A stretch of DNA of 64,000 nucleotides, taken from NCBI GenBank assembly GCA_040755215.1, contig JBFMBG010000002.1:1-64000 (forward strand), read 5' to 3'. The position numbers were made by a program, and so were the translations under genes. Positions 1-7,799 of this stretch are shown here, piece after piece (positions within the stretch are counted from its first letter, which is position 1; every line of letters begins with the position of its first letter). The notes beneath the pieces were generated by a model that had not been told where the DNA came from, searched no databases, and was given only the letters and a program-made list of their open reading frames with translations. Origin of the DNA: JAIMBK01 sp040755215. GTDB lineage: Bacteria; Bacillota; Desulfotomaculia; Desulfotomaculales; Nap2-2B.

Positions 1-64
1 AACTGGAAAACCGTTTCACTTTAACTTCGTTTTCGCCGTCCAGGAACTGGAACAATTCACCCAC
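1..64 (-). CDS. Partial unknown protein, N-terminus only
   Basis: A reading frame begins with GTG at position 64 and runs off the window edge; only about 21 codons are visible (it starts VGELFQFLDGENEVKVKRFS). A strong GGGGAGGAG ribosome binding site lies in the 3' end of the preceding small membrane protein gene, whose TAA stop is one base away, so the two are translationally coupled. It should belong to the same sigma-54 transcript. Too little is visible to name a family. Confidence 0.6.
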   Translation of the reverse strand, partial: MGELFQFLDGENEVKVKRFSS

Positions 65-65
65 T

Positions 66-302
66 TTAATTCTCCTCCCCATCAATTGTTTTTCCGGCGC
101 GAAGGCCGATTGCCCTGAAAAGAAAATTCGCAAAAGCGCCGTGGATGAAGTAAAACACAAGGGCCGTCGCGACCACCGCAAGGGCCCAAAACCCGCCCTG
201 CGTTAAGTAATGAGTCACGGTTTGCTGATTAAAAAACACCAAACGATACGCCGCCAGTGAAATAATCCCCCAAAAAACCGCTCGCCCGAACACCTCGCTC
301 AC
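66..302 (-). CDS. Small two-helix membrane protein, unknown
   Basis: A 78-residue protein with two hydrophobic segments (about residues 8-24 and 38-60) and a charged C-terminus. It starts at GTG 302 and is the first gene behind the sigma-54 promoter at 381-396, followed at once by a second gene that leaves the window. The neighbouring kinase/regulator pair with DUF294 and exonuclease genes resembles loci that control acetate or other carboxylate symporters. A small subunit of a transporter is therefore possible, but no family signature is recognised. Confidence 0.6.
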   Translation of the reverse strand: MSEVFGRAVFWGIISLAAYRLVFFNQQTVTHYLTQGGFWALAVVATALVFYFIHGAFANFLFRAIGLRAGKTIDGEEN

Positions 303-380
303 CCCCGTTTTTCCATTTGTTCCTTACCCCACTTTTTAATTTCCCCTGGACATTTGTCCTTTATTGCACTTATCTCCAGG

Positions 381-396
381 AGCAAAACCTGTGCCA
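381..396 (-). promoter_or_regulatory. Sigma-54 (-24/-12) promoter
   Basis: On the minus strand the sequence reads TGGCAC-AGGTT-TTGCT, a perfect match to the sigma-54 consensus TGGCAC-N5-TTGCW. It points at the small membrane protein gene starting at 302, giving a leader of about 65-70 bases. Two tandem palindromes (481-519) sit 94 and 114 bp upstream of the -24 element, a normal place for activator sites. The NtrC-type regulator encoded just upstream (544-1929) is the likely activator. Confidence 0.88.
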
Positions 397-432
397 GCAC
401 CAAAACGCGTCCTTAAAACCTAAAAAACGCGA

Positions 433-459
433 ACCGGCGGCCTTTTTAAGGCCGCCGGT
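433..459 (-). terminator. Intrinsic terminator of the kinase/regulator operon
   Basis: A perfect 10-bp stem (ACCGGCGGCC / GGCCGCCGGT) with a 7-base loop is followed on the minus strand by a T-run (GCGTTTTTTA). It lies about 85 bases beyond the stop of the response regulator gene and ends that transcript before the sigma-54 promoter at 381-396. Confidence 0.85.
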
Positions 460-480
460 CGCGCTGCCCCAACCCCGCGA

Positions 481-519
481 GTGGGCAATTTTTGCCCACG
501 GTGAGCAATAATTGCCCAC
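481..519. promoter_or_regulatory. Tandem palindromes, probable activator sites
   Basis: Two 19-bp dyads lie head to tail: GTGGGCAATTTTTGCCCAC (481-499) and GTGAGCAATAATTGCCCAC (501-519). Their centres are exactly 20 bp apart, about two helical turns, so dimers would bind on one face. Position upstream of a perfect sigma-54 promoter makes them good upstream activating sequences for the adjacent NtrC-type regulator. The assignment of that protein to the site is inferred. Confidence 0.75.
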
Positions 520-543
520 GTTAAAAGCTTTACCGGGAAGAAG

Positions 544-1929
544 CTATGAGATCAGGCCGTATTCCTTCATTTTAGCGTAAAGGGAGCGGCGGTTTAGACC
601 CAGCACCTTGGCCGTGGCGCTACGGTTCCAGTTATGCTCCCGCAAAGTCCTTAAGATGACCTGCCGCTCCACATCGGCCACAATTTCCTTTAAGGTCATG
701 CCGGGCTTCAGAACCGCCTCCCTTAGCTCCCGGCTGGACGACTGCAAGGAAAAGGGCAGATCCTCCGGCATAATGATTGGCCCGCGCGCCAGAACTACCG
801 CCTGCTCGCAAATGTTGCGCAGTTCGCGGACGTTGCCCGGCCAGTCGTATTGCTGGAGCATCAGCATGGCCGCAGGTGAAAAATCATTCACGACCTTGCT
901 TAATTCCCGGCTGTAATGCTGCAGGAAGTAGCGCGCCAGCACCGGCACGTCTTCCATATGCTCGCGCAGGGGAGGAAGCCAGATGGTCACTACCCGGAGC
1001 CGGAAATACAGATCCTCGCGAAAAGTGCCTTCCTGAACGCAACGCTGTAAATCTTTATTCGTCGCCGCCAGAATCCGCACGTCAACCCGGATATTCTCCG
1101 TCCCGCCCACCCGTTCAAATTCTTTTTCCTGCAGGACGCGGAGCAGTTTGGCCTGGGCGGACAGGGTCAGCTCGCCGATCTCGTCCAAAAAGATGGTCCC
1201 CTGGTGGGCCAGTTCAAACTTCCCCGGCTTCCTGGACCCGGCGCCGGTAAAGGCGCCCTTTTCGTAGCCGAAAAGTTCACTCTCCATGAGATTTTCGGGG
1301 ATGGTCGCGCAATTAATCTTCACAAACGGCCCGCCGCGCCGGTCGCTGTTGCCGTGAATGGCGCGCGCGACCAGTTCTTTGCCGGTGCCGCTTTCTCCCT
1401 GGATCAAAACGGTCACGTTGCTGTTGGCCACCCGGCCGATGGTTTTGTAAACGGCCTGCATGGGCAGGGACTGGCCGATCATAATATCCATCGGCAGCTC
1501 CACCGGCGCCTGTTCAGCGCCGTGATTTCCCCGGAGAATCTCCACTTCACTGGCCAGTTGTTTCATGGTGACGGCTTTTTTCACCGTGAGAATCAGTTCA
1601 TCCAGGTTAAAGGGCTTGACTATATAATCGAAGGCGCCGGCCTTCATGGCCTGGATGGCCATTTCGGTGGTTCCGAAAGCGGTCATTAAAATTACGGGCA
1701 AGGCGCCGTCAATTTGCTGGATGCGTTCCATCACCTGCAAACCATCCAGTTCGGGCATGCGGATGTCCAGCAAGATTGCGTCGAAGGAATAATCCTGAAC
1801 CAGTTCTAAAGCCCGGTAGCCGTCGGTGGCCGTTTCCACCTGGTACCCGGCATCTTCCAGCACTTCCCGCAAAAATTCAGTGACGCTTTCTTCGTCGTCA
1901 ATTACCAGCACTGTGGGCATCGTTTTCAA
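544..1929 (-). CDS. NtrC-family sigma-54-dependent response regulator
   Basis: A 461-residue activator with the classic three-domain plan. The receiver domain (about 1-120) has the acidic pair D11/D12, phospho-acceptor D55 and K105. The AAA+ domain (about 150-375) has Walker A GESGTGKE near 178-185, the sigma-54 contact loop GAFTGA (225-230) and Walker B DE at 249-250. A Fis-type helix-turn-helix ends the protein. The gene overlaps the end of the upstream kinase gene by 32 bases, so the two form a two-component pair. Phosphorylated protein should drive open-complex formation at sigma-54 promoters; the one at 381-396, with tandem palindromes upstream, is the nearest candidate target. Signal unknown. 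Confidence 0.95.
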   Translation of the reverse strand: MKTMPTVLVIDDEESVTEFLREVLEDAGYQVETATDGYRALELVQDYSFDAILLDIRMPELDGLQVMERIQQIDGALPVILMTAFGTTEMAIQAMKAGAFDYIVKPFNLDELILTVKKAVTMKQLASEVEILRGNHGAEQAPVELPMDIMIGQSLPMQAVYKTIGRVANSNVTVLIQGESGTGKELVARAIHGNSDRRGGPFVKINCATIPENLMESELFGYEKGAFTGAGSRKPGKFELAHQGTIFLDEIGELTLSAQAKLLRVLQEKEFERVGGTENIRVDVRILAATNKDLQRCVQEGTFREDLYFRLRVVTIWLPPLREHMEDVPVLARYFLQHYSRELSKVVNDFSPAAMLMLQQYDWPGNVRELRNICEQAVVLARGPIIMPEDLPFSLQSSSRELREAVLKPGMTLKEIVADVERQVILRTLREHNWNRSATAKVLGLNRRSLYAKMKEYGLIS

Positions 1930-3739
1930 CTCCCTTTGCTCCAGGTATATACAACAGGCAGGTGGTTCCCTGGCCCACCTGGCTGATTATTTCAATTTCG
2001 CCGCCGTGGGCGCGCATAATTTCGTAGGCGATGGCCAATCCCAGGCCCACGCCTTGGGGTTTCGTGGTAAAAAACGGATCAAACAGGTGCGGCATGATTT
2101 CTTTGGGAATGCCGTGACCGTGATCCTGGATGCTGACCAGCAACATATGCCGGTCAGAACTGTATCCGGTAGCTACGTTGATTACCCCGTGATCGTGCAT
2201 GGCCTGGGCCGCGTTATACAAAACATTGTACAATACCTGCTCCATCTGCACAGGGTCTATCCAGGCCGGGGGCAAACCCGAACCGAACTGCTTTTCAATG
2301 GTTACTTCGGAGTTATAGGCGTCGTTAAAAAACTGGCACGTCCGGTTCACCAGCGCGTTAAGATCGTGGGCGCCGAACACGGCCTGGGCCGGCCGGGCAA
2401 AGTGCAGCAGCCGGTCCACGATGTTGTTGAGCCGGGTTATTTCCCGGCGAATGATGGCCAGGGAGCGGGGCGACGGGGGGTGGTCTTTTTGCCAGAACTG
2501 GGTGTACCCGCTGATCGCCGTCAGGGGGTTGCGGATTTCGTGAGCCACTCCGGCCACCAGCTTGCCCAGGGCGGCCAGGCGCTCCTGCCGGTGGATTTGT
2601 TCTTCCATCTGCACGCGCTCGGTGATATCCCGGCAGGTAAGCACGGCGCCCACCACTTCCCGCCTGGCGTTCACCAGCAGGCCGGTGCTGATCAGGAGCT
2701 GCAGCACGCCGCGGCCGTTAACCGGGTGCTCAATCTGCAAATCTTTAACCAAAACCCCCTCCTGCAACGCCTTAAACAGGTTCTGGCTGAAAGGCGAACC
2801 CGCCGGAAAGACTTCCGTTAAATGGCGCCCCTGGCTGCTCTGGTCAAGCTCCAGGATGGCCATGGCCGCCCCGTTGATCTCGATAATCTCGCCGTTTAAA
2901 TTAACGGCCAGAACGCCGTCGTCAATGCTGGCCAGGATGATTTCGTTGTAATTTTGCACGCTGACCAGTTTGGCGGCCAGTTCGTTAATCGCCGCCGTGA
3001 TTTCGCCCACCTCGCCCGGCGCCGGCGGCAGGGTATGCGTCAGGTCTTTCTCAAGCTGCTTCAAACCTTTCTTGACCTGGCTGACGGCGGCAACTAAACT
3101 CCGGATCAGCGTGAAGGCGCCGCCAAAACCGATCAAAGCGCCGAAGGCAATCACCAGATAAGCGTCCAGCTGCACCTGTTCCAGGCGCCGGTAAAACCCC
3201 GTCAGGTATTCCGTGGCCCAAACAGCGCCAATCACCTGGCCGTCCCGGACCAGGGGGCGGTACATTTCCAGCCGGCCTCCCCTGGAAACCCCCAGGTTTT
3301 GGAATACCGGTTCGCCCGTCCCGATGGTTTTGTCGAAGGCCGCTTTCCGCCAGCTGGAGAAGTTTTCCCCGTAACTGTTTTCGTCTCCATCCAGGATGAT
3401 GTCCAGGTTGCGGTCGTAAAAACCCAGCTCCACTCCCGGAAAATTCTGCCGCGCCTCTTCGATTAACGGTTTTAGCCGGCGGTTTAATATTTTTACCTGC
3501 TCGCGGCGGGGCGCTTCTGCGGCGCCCGCCTGCTGCAGCATAACGTGAAAAGGCTGCTCTAAACCCGTATCCAAAAAACTCATAGCTTTGGCCATTTTTT
3601 CTTTATGGGCTTCGATCAGGCGCATTTCGGTGCTGTGAATAACCCTCAGCATATAAATTGTTAAAACCACCGGCAGAATAAGAAGGATAACGATCAAAAT
3701 CAGGATTCGGTTTTTGAAACCTTTTTCACGAAGTATCAC
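1898..3739 (-). CDS. Membrane sensor histidine kinase with PAS domain
   Basis: About 613 residues from the GTG at 3739, chosen because GGAAGGAGGG lies just upstream; a longer frame reaches 3784 without a good ribosome binding site. Order: transmembrane helix near the N-terminus, extracytoplasmic sensor of about 150 residues, second helix, HAMP-like linker, PAS domain, HisKA box with GVAHEIRNP (catalytic H about 400), and HATPase with N, G1 (DHGHGIP) and G2 (GVGLGLAI) boxes. It should phosphorylate the NtrC-type regulator encoded immediately downstream. The periplasmic-type sensor suggests an external small-molecule ligand, possibly a carboxylate given the DUF294/exonuclease neighbours. Confidence 0.93.
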   Translation of the reverse strand: MILREKGFKNRILILIVILLILPVVLTIYMLRVIHSTEMRLIEAHKEKMAKAMSFLDTGLEQPFHVMLQQAGAAEAPRREQVKILNRRLKPLIEEARQNFPGVELGFYDRNLDIILDGDENSYGENFSSWRKAAFDKTIGTGEPVFQNLGVSRGGRLEMYRPLVRDGQVIGAVWATEYLTGFYRRLEQVQLDAYLVIAFGALIGFGGAFTLIRSLVAAVSQVKKGLKQLEKDLTHTLPPAPGEVGEITAAINELAAKLVSVQNYNEIILASIDDGVLAVNLNGEIIEINGAAMAILELDQSSQGRHLTEVFPAGSPFSQNLFKALQEGVLVKDLQIEHPVNGRGVLQLLISTGLLVNARREVVGAVLTCRDITERVQMEEQIHRQERLAALGKLVAGVAHEIRNPLTAISGYTQFWQKDHPPSPRSLAIIRREITRLNNIVDRLLHFARPAQAVFGAHDLNALVNRTCQFFNDAYNSEVTIEKQFGSGLPPAWIDPVQMEQVLYNVLYNAAQAMHDHGVINVATGYSSDRHMLLVSIQDHGHGIPKEIMPHLFDPFFTTKPQGVGLGLAIAYEIMRAHGGEIEIISQVGQGTTCLLYIPGAKGVENDAHSAGN

Positions 3740-4065
3740 GCCCTGCCCTCCTTCCCGGTGACAAACCCGGGCGGTAGCGCTCAAACCGCTATGGTTTGCC
3801 GGCTCCGCAATCCCGTCCCCGCAAGATGATATATTCTAAATTCAAAAGCTTGCCCGCGCGAATTAAAAAACCGATTATGCTTAAATCTTAGCATACATAT
3901 TGTTTTTTGAAAAGAAGTTACTTAAAACCAAATCCCCCTCGGACCCGAGGGGGATTTTTAATACCCGGCGGCAAATTTTTACCCTCGCCGCTAAAACCGC
4001 GAAATCCCTGGAGTTGTCAGTTAACCGGCACTCACATGGCTGCCCTTTGTTTTCCCCCAATGCTT
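3740..4065. other. Intergenic region with promoter and terminator
   Basis: No convincing gene. It holds the terminator at 3931-3955 and, on the minus strand, an extended -10 (TGCTAAGAT, hexamer 3885-3890) with a weak TTTTCA -35, a plausible start for the kinase/regulator transcript. The -10 lies inside an imperfect dyad TATGCTT...TTAGCATA (3875-3894) that could be an operator. Short frames here look like chance. Confidence 0.45.
3931..3955 (-). terminator. Terminator after the exonuclease gene
   Basis: A GC-rich inverted repeat AATCCCCCTCGG / CCGAGGGGGATT, with T-rich flanks on both strands (stronger on the plus strand). It lies downstream of the stop of the exonuclease gene at 4066 and ahead of the kinase promoter. 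It probably ends the DUF294-exonuclease transcript and may act in both directions. Confidence 0.7.
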
Positions 4066-4821
4066 TCACCGGATAAAAACCAAATCCTGCTGGCCAAGCT
4101 GCAGGTGCTGCTTTAAAAACTGATCCAAATCCTCCAAAGTATAAACTTTTTGTTCTTTTAATCTTGCCAGTAAATTCACAAAAAGCTGAGCAGTCAAAAG
4201 GGCATCACCGAGAGCGGAATGACGGCCGGCCGGCTCGATGGCGTACAGGGCCAGCAAACTGTCCAAAGAATAGTCCTCCTCCGCCGGGTACAGGGCCCGG
4301 GCCAAAACCGCCGTATCCAGCGCCCGGTTCTTAATTTTTGCCTGGCAACATTTTTTTATCTTGGAATTAATAAAACCAAGGTCGAAGTCAACGCAATGCC
4401 CGACAAGCACGCTTGTGCCGATGAACTCCAAAAATTGCGGCAGGATGCCGAGAAAACTGGGGCAGCCTACCAGCATCTCCCGGCCGATCCCGGTAAGGTT
4501 GACCACTTTGCCGGGCACCAGCCGGTAGGGGTAAACAAACTGGTGAAAATACTCCTCGCGCCGGATCTGTCCGTTTCTCACCGTCACCGCACCGACGGCG
4601 ATAATTTCGTCGCCGTTGCCGTACTCGAAACCGGTGGTTTCTAAGTCCATGACCACAAAACGCAGATCATCCAGCAAAGCGGAAGGAGGTATCTTTTTAT
4701 TGTTCCTGGCGATAGTCTCCCGGATTTCTTTTGCCGTATCGGCGTCCGGGCAGCCGTTTTCCGGTTGGGGAAGAAAAAAACCCTTTACTTTTTGCAGAAG
4801 CGTGTTCAGCATCCCGCTCAA
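4066..4821 (-). CDS. DnaQ-like 3'-5' exonuclease
   Basis: A 251-residue DEDDh exonuclease domain. Motif I is DLETTGF (about residues 59-65), motif II is the GHCVDFDLGFI segment, and motif III carries the H and D of HSALGDALLTA. It degrades DNA or RNA from the 3' end using two metal ions. It lies 13 bases behind the DUF294/CBS gene in one operon, a pairing seen in many bacteria, often near carboxylate transporters. Its physiological substrate is unknown. It is not the epsilon subunit of the replicase by context, since Firmicutes carry proofreading in PolC. Confidence 0.88.
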   Translation of the reverse strand: MSGMLNTLLQKVKGFFLPQPENGCPDADTAKEIRETIARNNKKIPPSALLDDLRFVVMDLETTGFEYGNGDEIIAVGAVTVRNGQIRREEYFHQFVYPYRLVPGKVVNLTGIGREMLVGCPSFLGILPQFLEFIGTSVLVGHCVDFDLGFINSKIKKCCQAKIKNRALDTAVLARALYPAEEDYSLDSLLALYAIEPAGRHSALGDALLTAQLFVNLLARLKEQKVYTLEDLDQFLKQHLQLGQQDLVFIR

Positions 4822-4834
4822 TCCTCCGGCGTTA

Positions 4835-6754
4835 CTACGAAGTAAGGTAGCGGAGCCAGTAATCGGTGAAGTGGCTGCTGGTGAGTTTTTGCAGCCGCAA
4901 AATGGCCGCCAAGGCGTCTTTGAGCAGCGATTGCTCGGTTTTGTTTAAGCGGTAAGGATTGATATAGTTATCCGCTTCTTTGCCCTGCTTAACCTTTTTT
5001 AAATTTTCGCGGATCCGCAGCATCATCAGGGTTTCAAAGGCATTCTGGACGAACTCGCCGTCCTCCCTGGACAGGATCTGTTTTTCGATAATTTGCGCGA
5101 GCCTGCCCAGGGTGGAAGATTCCGCAATCTCGTTTCTCACGGCAAAGACGCGCACGCAATTGATGATGTGCCGGCAGGCGTCTTTGAGGTTTATTTCATT
5201 TTTATGCGGCCCCGCCTTTTCGGTTGCAAACCCGCCGAAAAAAGTCAGGGGTACGCGCACCCGCACTTCTTCCTCGGTTAAAAAGTGCGATGCTTTTCCG
5301 GGCTTCTTAAAAACGCTAAAAATGTAACTCCAGAGCTCGTGGCCCAGATTTTTCGCCCCGTACACCGGCCGGAAATCCAAAAGGATGGTCAGCAGCCGGA
5401 TATCTTCCGGTTCGGCGCGGGTAATCCAGACAGTAACTACTTCCTTCCACTGACTTAAAGGGCGGCACCACTGGGGGTTGGACGCCATCACCCCGCCCTT
5501 GCACCAGGCAAAGCCGGTGCGCACCAGCTCCTCCACCACCCGGGCGCCCAAAGTTTGAAAATATTGAGCGTTCGCCGGGTCGCCGTCGGCGTAAATGATC
5601 GCGTTGTCCTGGTCGGTGCGTAAGCTTTGCTCCTTGCGGCCGGCGCTGCCCATATTGACCCAGCAATATTCCGCGGGAGGCGGGCCGTAACCTTTTTTAA
5701 CCATTTCCTGCTCGCATAACTCGATTACGCGGCAGACCAGCCGGTCGTGCATCTCGGCAATAATCTCGAACAGCTCCGGCACCGAAGCCCGCTCGGCCAC
5801 CAGGGCATTTAAGAAATTATCCACTTCCTGGCCGATTCTGGCCAGATCGTCCAGATTTTTGGCCGTCTCGATCTTATCGGTAACCCAAAGGCTCCCGACG
5901 CTCCTGGTTTTAATCAAATCCCTTAAGGTAAGGATGCCGGCCAGCTGCTCCCCGTCCATCACCACCAGGTGTTTTACCTGGTGCTTGACCACGGCCAAAA
6001 GCGCCTGGTTGTAAAAGTCGTCGATCTGCAATTTAACCAGCTTTTCATCCATCACCAGGTCGGCGGTCAGGTTTTCCGCCTGCCAGGAGGGGCGGGTAAC
6101 CACTTTATGCACCAGGTCTTTTTCAGTGATCAGACCCGCGGGATAACCGGCGTCGTTGACGACAATTACCGAGCTAATCCGGTAGTCAGCCATCAGGCGA
6201 GCGACGGTCGTTACCGGCGTCTGCAGGTGGCAGGTAACGGGAGAACGCGTCATTATTTCGCTCACCCTTTTGCGCAGAAGGGGGGATTCCGTTGTGCTGT
6301 ACGCTTCGTAAGACTGCTGCGCAACCGTTTCCTCGTAGAGCATGCGCAGCCGCTCGGAAAGCAGCGCGGTAAAAAAGCTGGAAAACTCGGGGTGGCTGGC
6401 AATTAATTCTTCTACCTTTTCGCGCGGGACCAGCAGGCAGGTGAGATCTTCCGCCGCCCGCACCGAACCCCCGTACGACTTGCCGGTTAACAGCGCCGTT
6501 TCACCAAAAAAATCGTACTGCCGACGGTAGCTTACAATCGTTTCCTGGCCCCGGTCGTCGGTTAAAGTTACCTCCCCCAACCCGGCAGCGATTAAAAAAA
6601 GGACCTGCAGACTCTGTTGGCCCTGCCGGAAAACGTAAGATCCCTTGGGGTAAGTTTTCACTTCCACGTGTCCGGCCAGTTCCGCCAGGGCCTCGTCACC
6701 TAGTGAGCTGAAGGGGACGCAATTTTTTAATACTTCGCTTACGTTGATCACCAC
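4835..6754 (-). CDS. cNMP-binding/CBS/DUF294 nucleotidyltransferase-like protein
   Basis: A 639-residue signalling protein. An N-terminal cyclic-nucleotide-binding (CAP_ED) domain (about 1-140) is followed by a pair of CBS domains (about 165-290), then a DUF294 nucleotidyltransferase-like domain with GSAGRKEQSLRTDQDNA (the G-S and D-x-D pattern of the family) and a C-terminal substrate-binding DUF294_C region. CBS pairs usually bind adenine nucleotides. The protein probably acts as a soluble energy or nucleotide sensor, possibly uridylyltransferase-like. It heads the operon with the exonuclease and has its own sigma-A-type promoter at 6808-6836. Confidence 0.87.
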   Translation of the reverse strand: MVINVSEVLKNCVPFSSLGDEALAELAGHVEVKTYPKGSYVFRQGQQSLQVLFLIAAGLGEVTLTDDRGQETIVSYRRQYDFFGETALLTGKSYGGSVRAAEDLTCLLVPREKVEELIASHPEFSSFFTALLSERLRMLYEETVAQQSYEAYSTTESPLLRKRVSEIMTRSPVTCHLQTPVTTVARLMADYRISSVIVVNDAGYPAGLITEKDLVHKVVTRPSWQAENLTADLVMDEKLVKLQIDDFYNQALLAVVKHQVKHLVVMDGEQLAGILTLRDLIKTRSVGSLWVTDKIETAKNLDDLARIGQEVDNFLNALVAERASVPELFEIIAEMHDRLVCRVIELCEQEMVKKGYGPPPAEYCWVNMGSAGRKEQSLRTDQDNAIIYADGDPANAQYFQTLGARVVEELVRTGFAWCKGGVMASNPQWCRPLSQWKEVVTVWITRAEPEDIRLLTILLDFRPVYGAKNLGHELWSYIFSVFKKPGKASHFLTEEEVRVRVPLTFFGGFATEKAGPHKNEINLKDACRHIINCVRVFAVRNEIAESSTLGRLAQIIEKQILSREDGEFVQNAFETLMMLRIRENLKKVKQGKEADNYINPYRLNKTEQSLLKDALAAILRLQKLTSSHFTDYWLRYLTS

Positions 6755-6807
6755 TTAAGACCTCGTCCGCACGTCTTTATTTGGTGATAAAACCGCCATT
6801 TCACCCA

Positions 6808-6839
6808 ATTTTAACATATAATTATTGTCTTCACAATAA
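6808..6839 (-). promoter_or_regulatory. Promoter with palindromic operator for DUF294 operon
   Basis: Minus strand: TTGTGA (6831-6836), 17-base spacer, extended -10 TGTTAAAAT (hexamer 6808-6813). A perfect dyad TTATTGT-CTTC-ACAATAA (6822-6839) covers the -35, as expected for a repressor site or a class II activator site of a CRP/FNR-like factor. No such factor is encoded nearby. Confidence 0.6.
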
Positions 6840-6888
6840 ACAACTTAAAAGCTGATGGCCGGCCGCCAACGGCTTAAGGGCCTTTAGG

Positions 6889-7773
6889 CTACAGAAGTTT
6901 TAGTTCGGAGAGCACCTTCTTGACGCTCTCCTTTTCCGCGGGCGTGGCTTCCACCAGGGGCAAGCGCGGCGGTCCTACCTGTTGCCCGAGCATATTCAGA
7001 GCCGCCTTCACCGGCACGGGGTTGGTGGTAATAAACAGGCCTTTGAAGATGGGGTAAAGCTGCATGTGGATCTGGGTGGCTAAAGTCACGTTGCCGGCCA
7101 TAAAGGCGTTGACCATTTCTTTGATCCGCGGCCCGACGACGTGCGCGGCCACGCTGACCACACCCCGGGCCCCCAGGGAAAGCATGGGCAAGGTTAAGGA
7201 ATCATCGCCGCTGTAAATGGCAAAGTGATCCGGGAGAAGCCGGCGCAACTCGCTCACCTGGTCCATGCTCCCGGCCGCCTCTTTAATGGCGACGATATTA
7301 TCAATTTCCGCCAGCCGGGCAACCGTTGCCGGCAGCATGTTCACCCCCGTGCGTCCGGGAATGTTGTAGAGCAGAACAGGGAGGTTCGTGCTTTTGGCGA
7401 TGGTTTTAAAATGCTGATACAGGCCTTCCTGGGAAGGTTTATTGTAATACGGCGCAACCAGCATCACGCCGTCCACGCCGACTTTTTCCGCCGCCTGGGT
7501 GAGGGCCACGCTGCCGGCCGTGTCGTAGCTGCCTGTGCCGGCAAGGACAATCGCCTGGCCGCCGACTTCCTCAACGATCACGCGAAACAGTTCGATCTTT
7601 TCCTCTTTGGACAGGGTGGGTGATTCGCCCGTGGTGCCGGCCACCACCAGGCCATCGGAGCCTGATTCGGCCAGGTGTCGGGCAAGCTTCCTGGCCAGGT
7701 CATAATTTACCGCCATATCCTTGTCGAAGGGCGTCACCATGGCAGTGAGCACACGCCCAAAATCAGTAGCCAA
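6889..7773 (-). CDS. dapA: 4-hydroxy-tetrahydrodipicolinate synthase
   Basis: A 294-residue TIM-barrel lyase that condenses pyruvate with aspartate semialdehyde, the first committed step to diaminopimelate, lysine and, in spore formers, dipicolinate. The N-terminal GTTGESPTL signature, the YNIPGRTG segment with the catalytic Tyr, and the Schiff-base Lys in IVAIKEAAG are all present. It lies 26 bases behind dapG. The order spoVFA-spoVFB-asd-dapG-dapA matches Bacillus, where this set is switched on in the mother cell for spore dipicolinate. Confidence 0.97.
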   Translation of the reverse strand: MATDFGRVLTAMVTPFDKDMAVNYDLARKLARHLAESGSDGLVVAGTTGESPTLSKEEKIELFRVIVEEVGGQAIVLAGTGSYDTAGSVALTQAAEKVGVDGVMLVAPYYNKPSQEGLYQHFKTIAKSTNLPVLLYNIPGRTGVNMLPATVARLAEIDNIVAIKEAAGSMDQVSELRRLLPDHFAIYSGDDSLTLPMLSLGARGVVSVAAHVVGPRIKEMVNAFMAGNVTLATQIHMQLYPIFKGLFITTNPVPVKAALNMLGQQVGPPRLPLVEATPAEKESVKKVLSELKLL

Positions 7774-7799
7774 GACTTTTCACCTTCCTTATCACTTTT

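Noticed and set aside
317..511. 64-codon plus-strand frame
   Set aside because: It spans the terminator, the tandem palindromes and the sigma-54 promoter, with no ribosome binding site.
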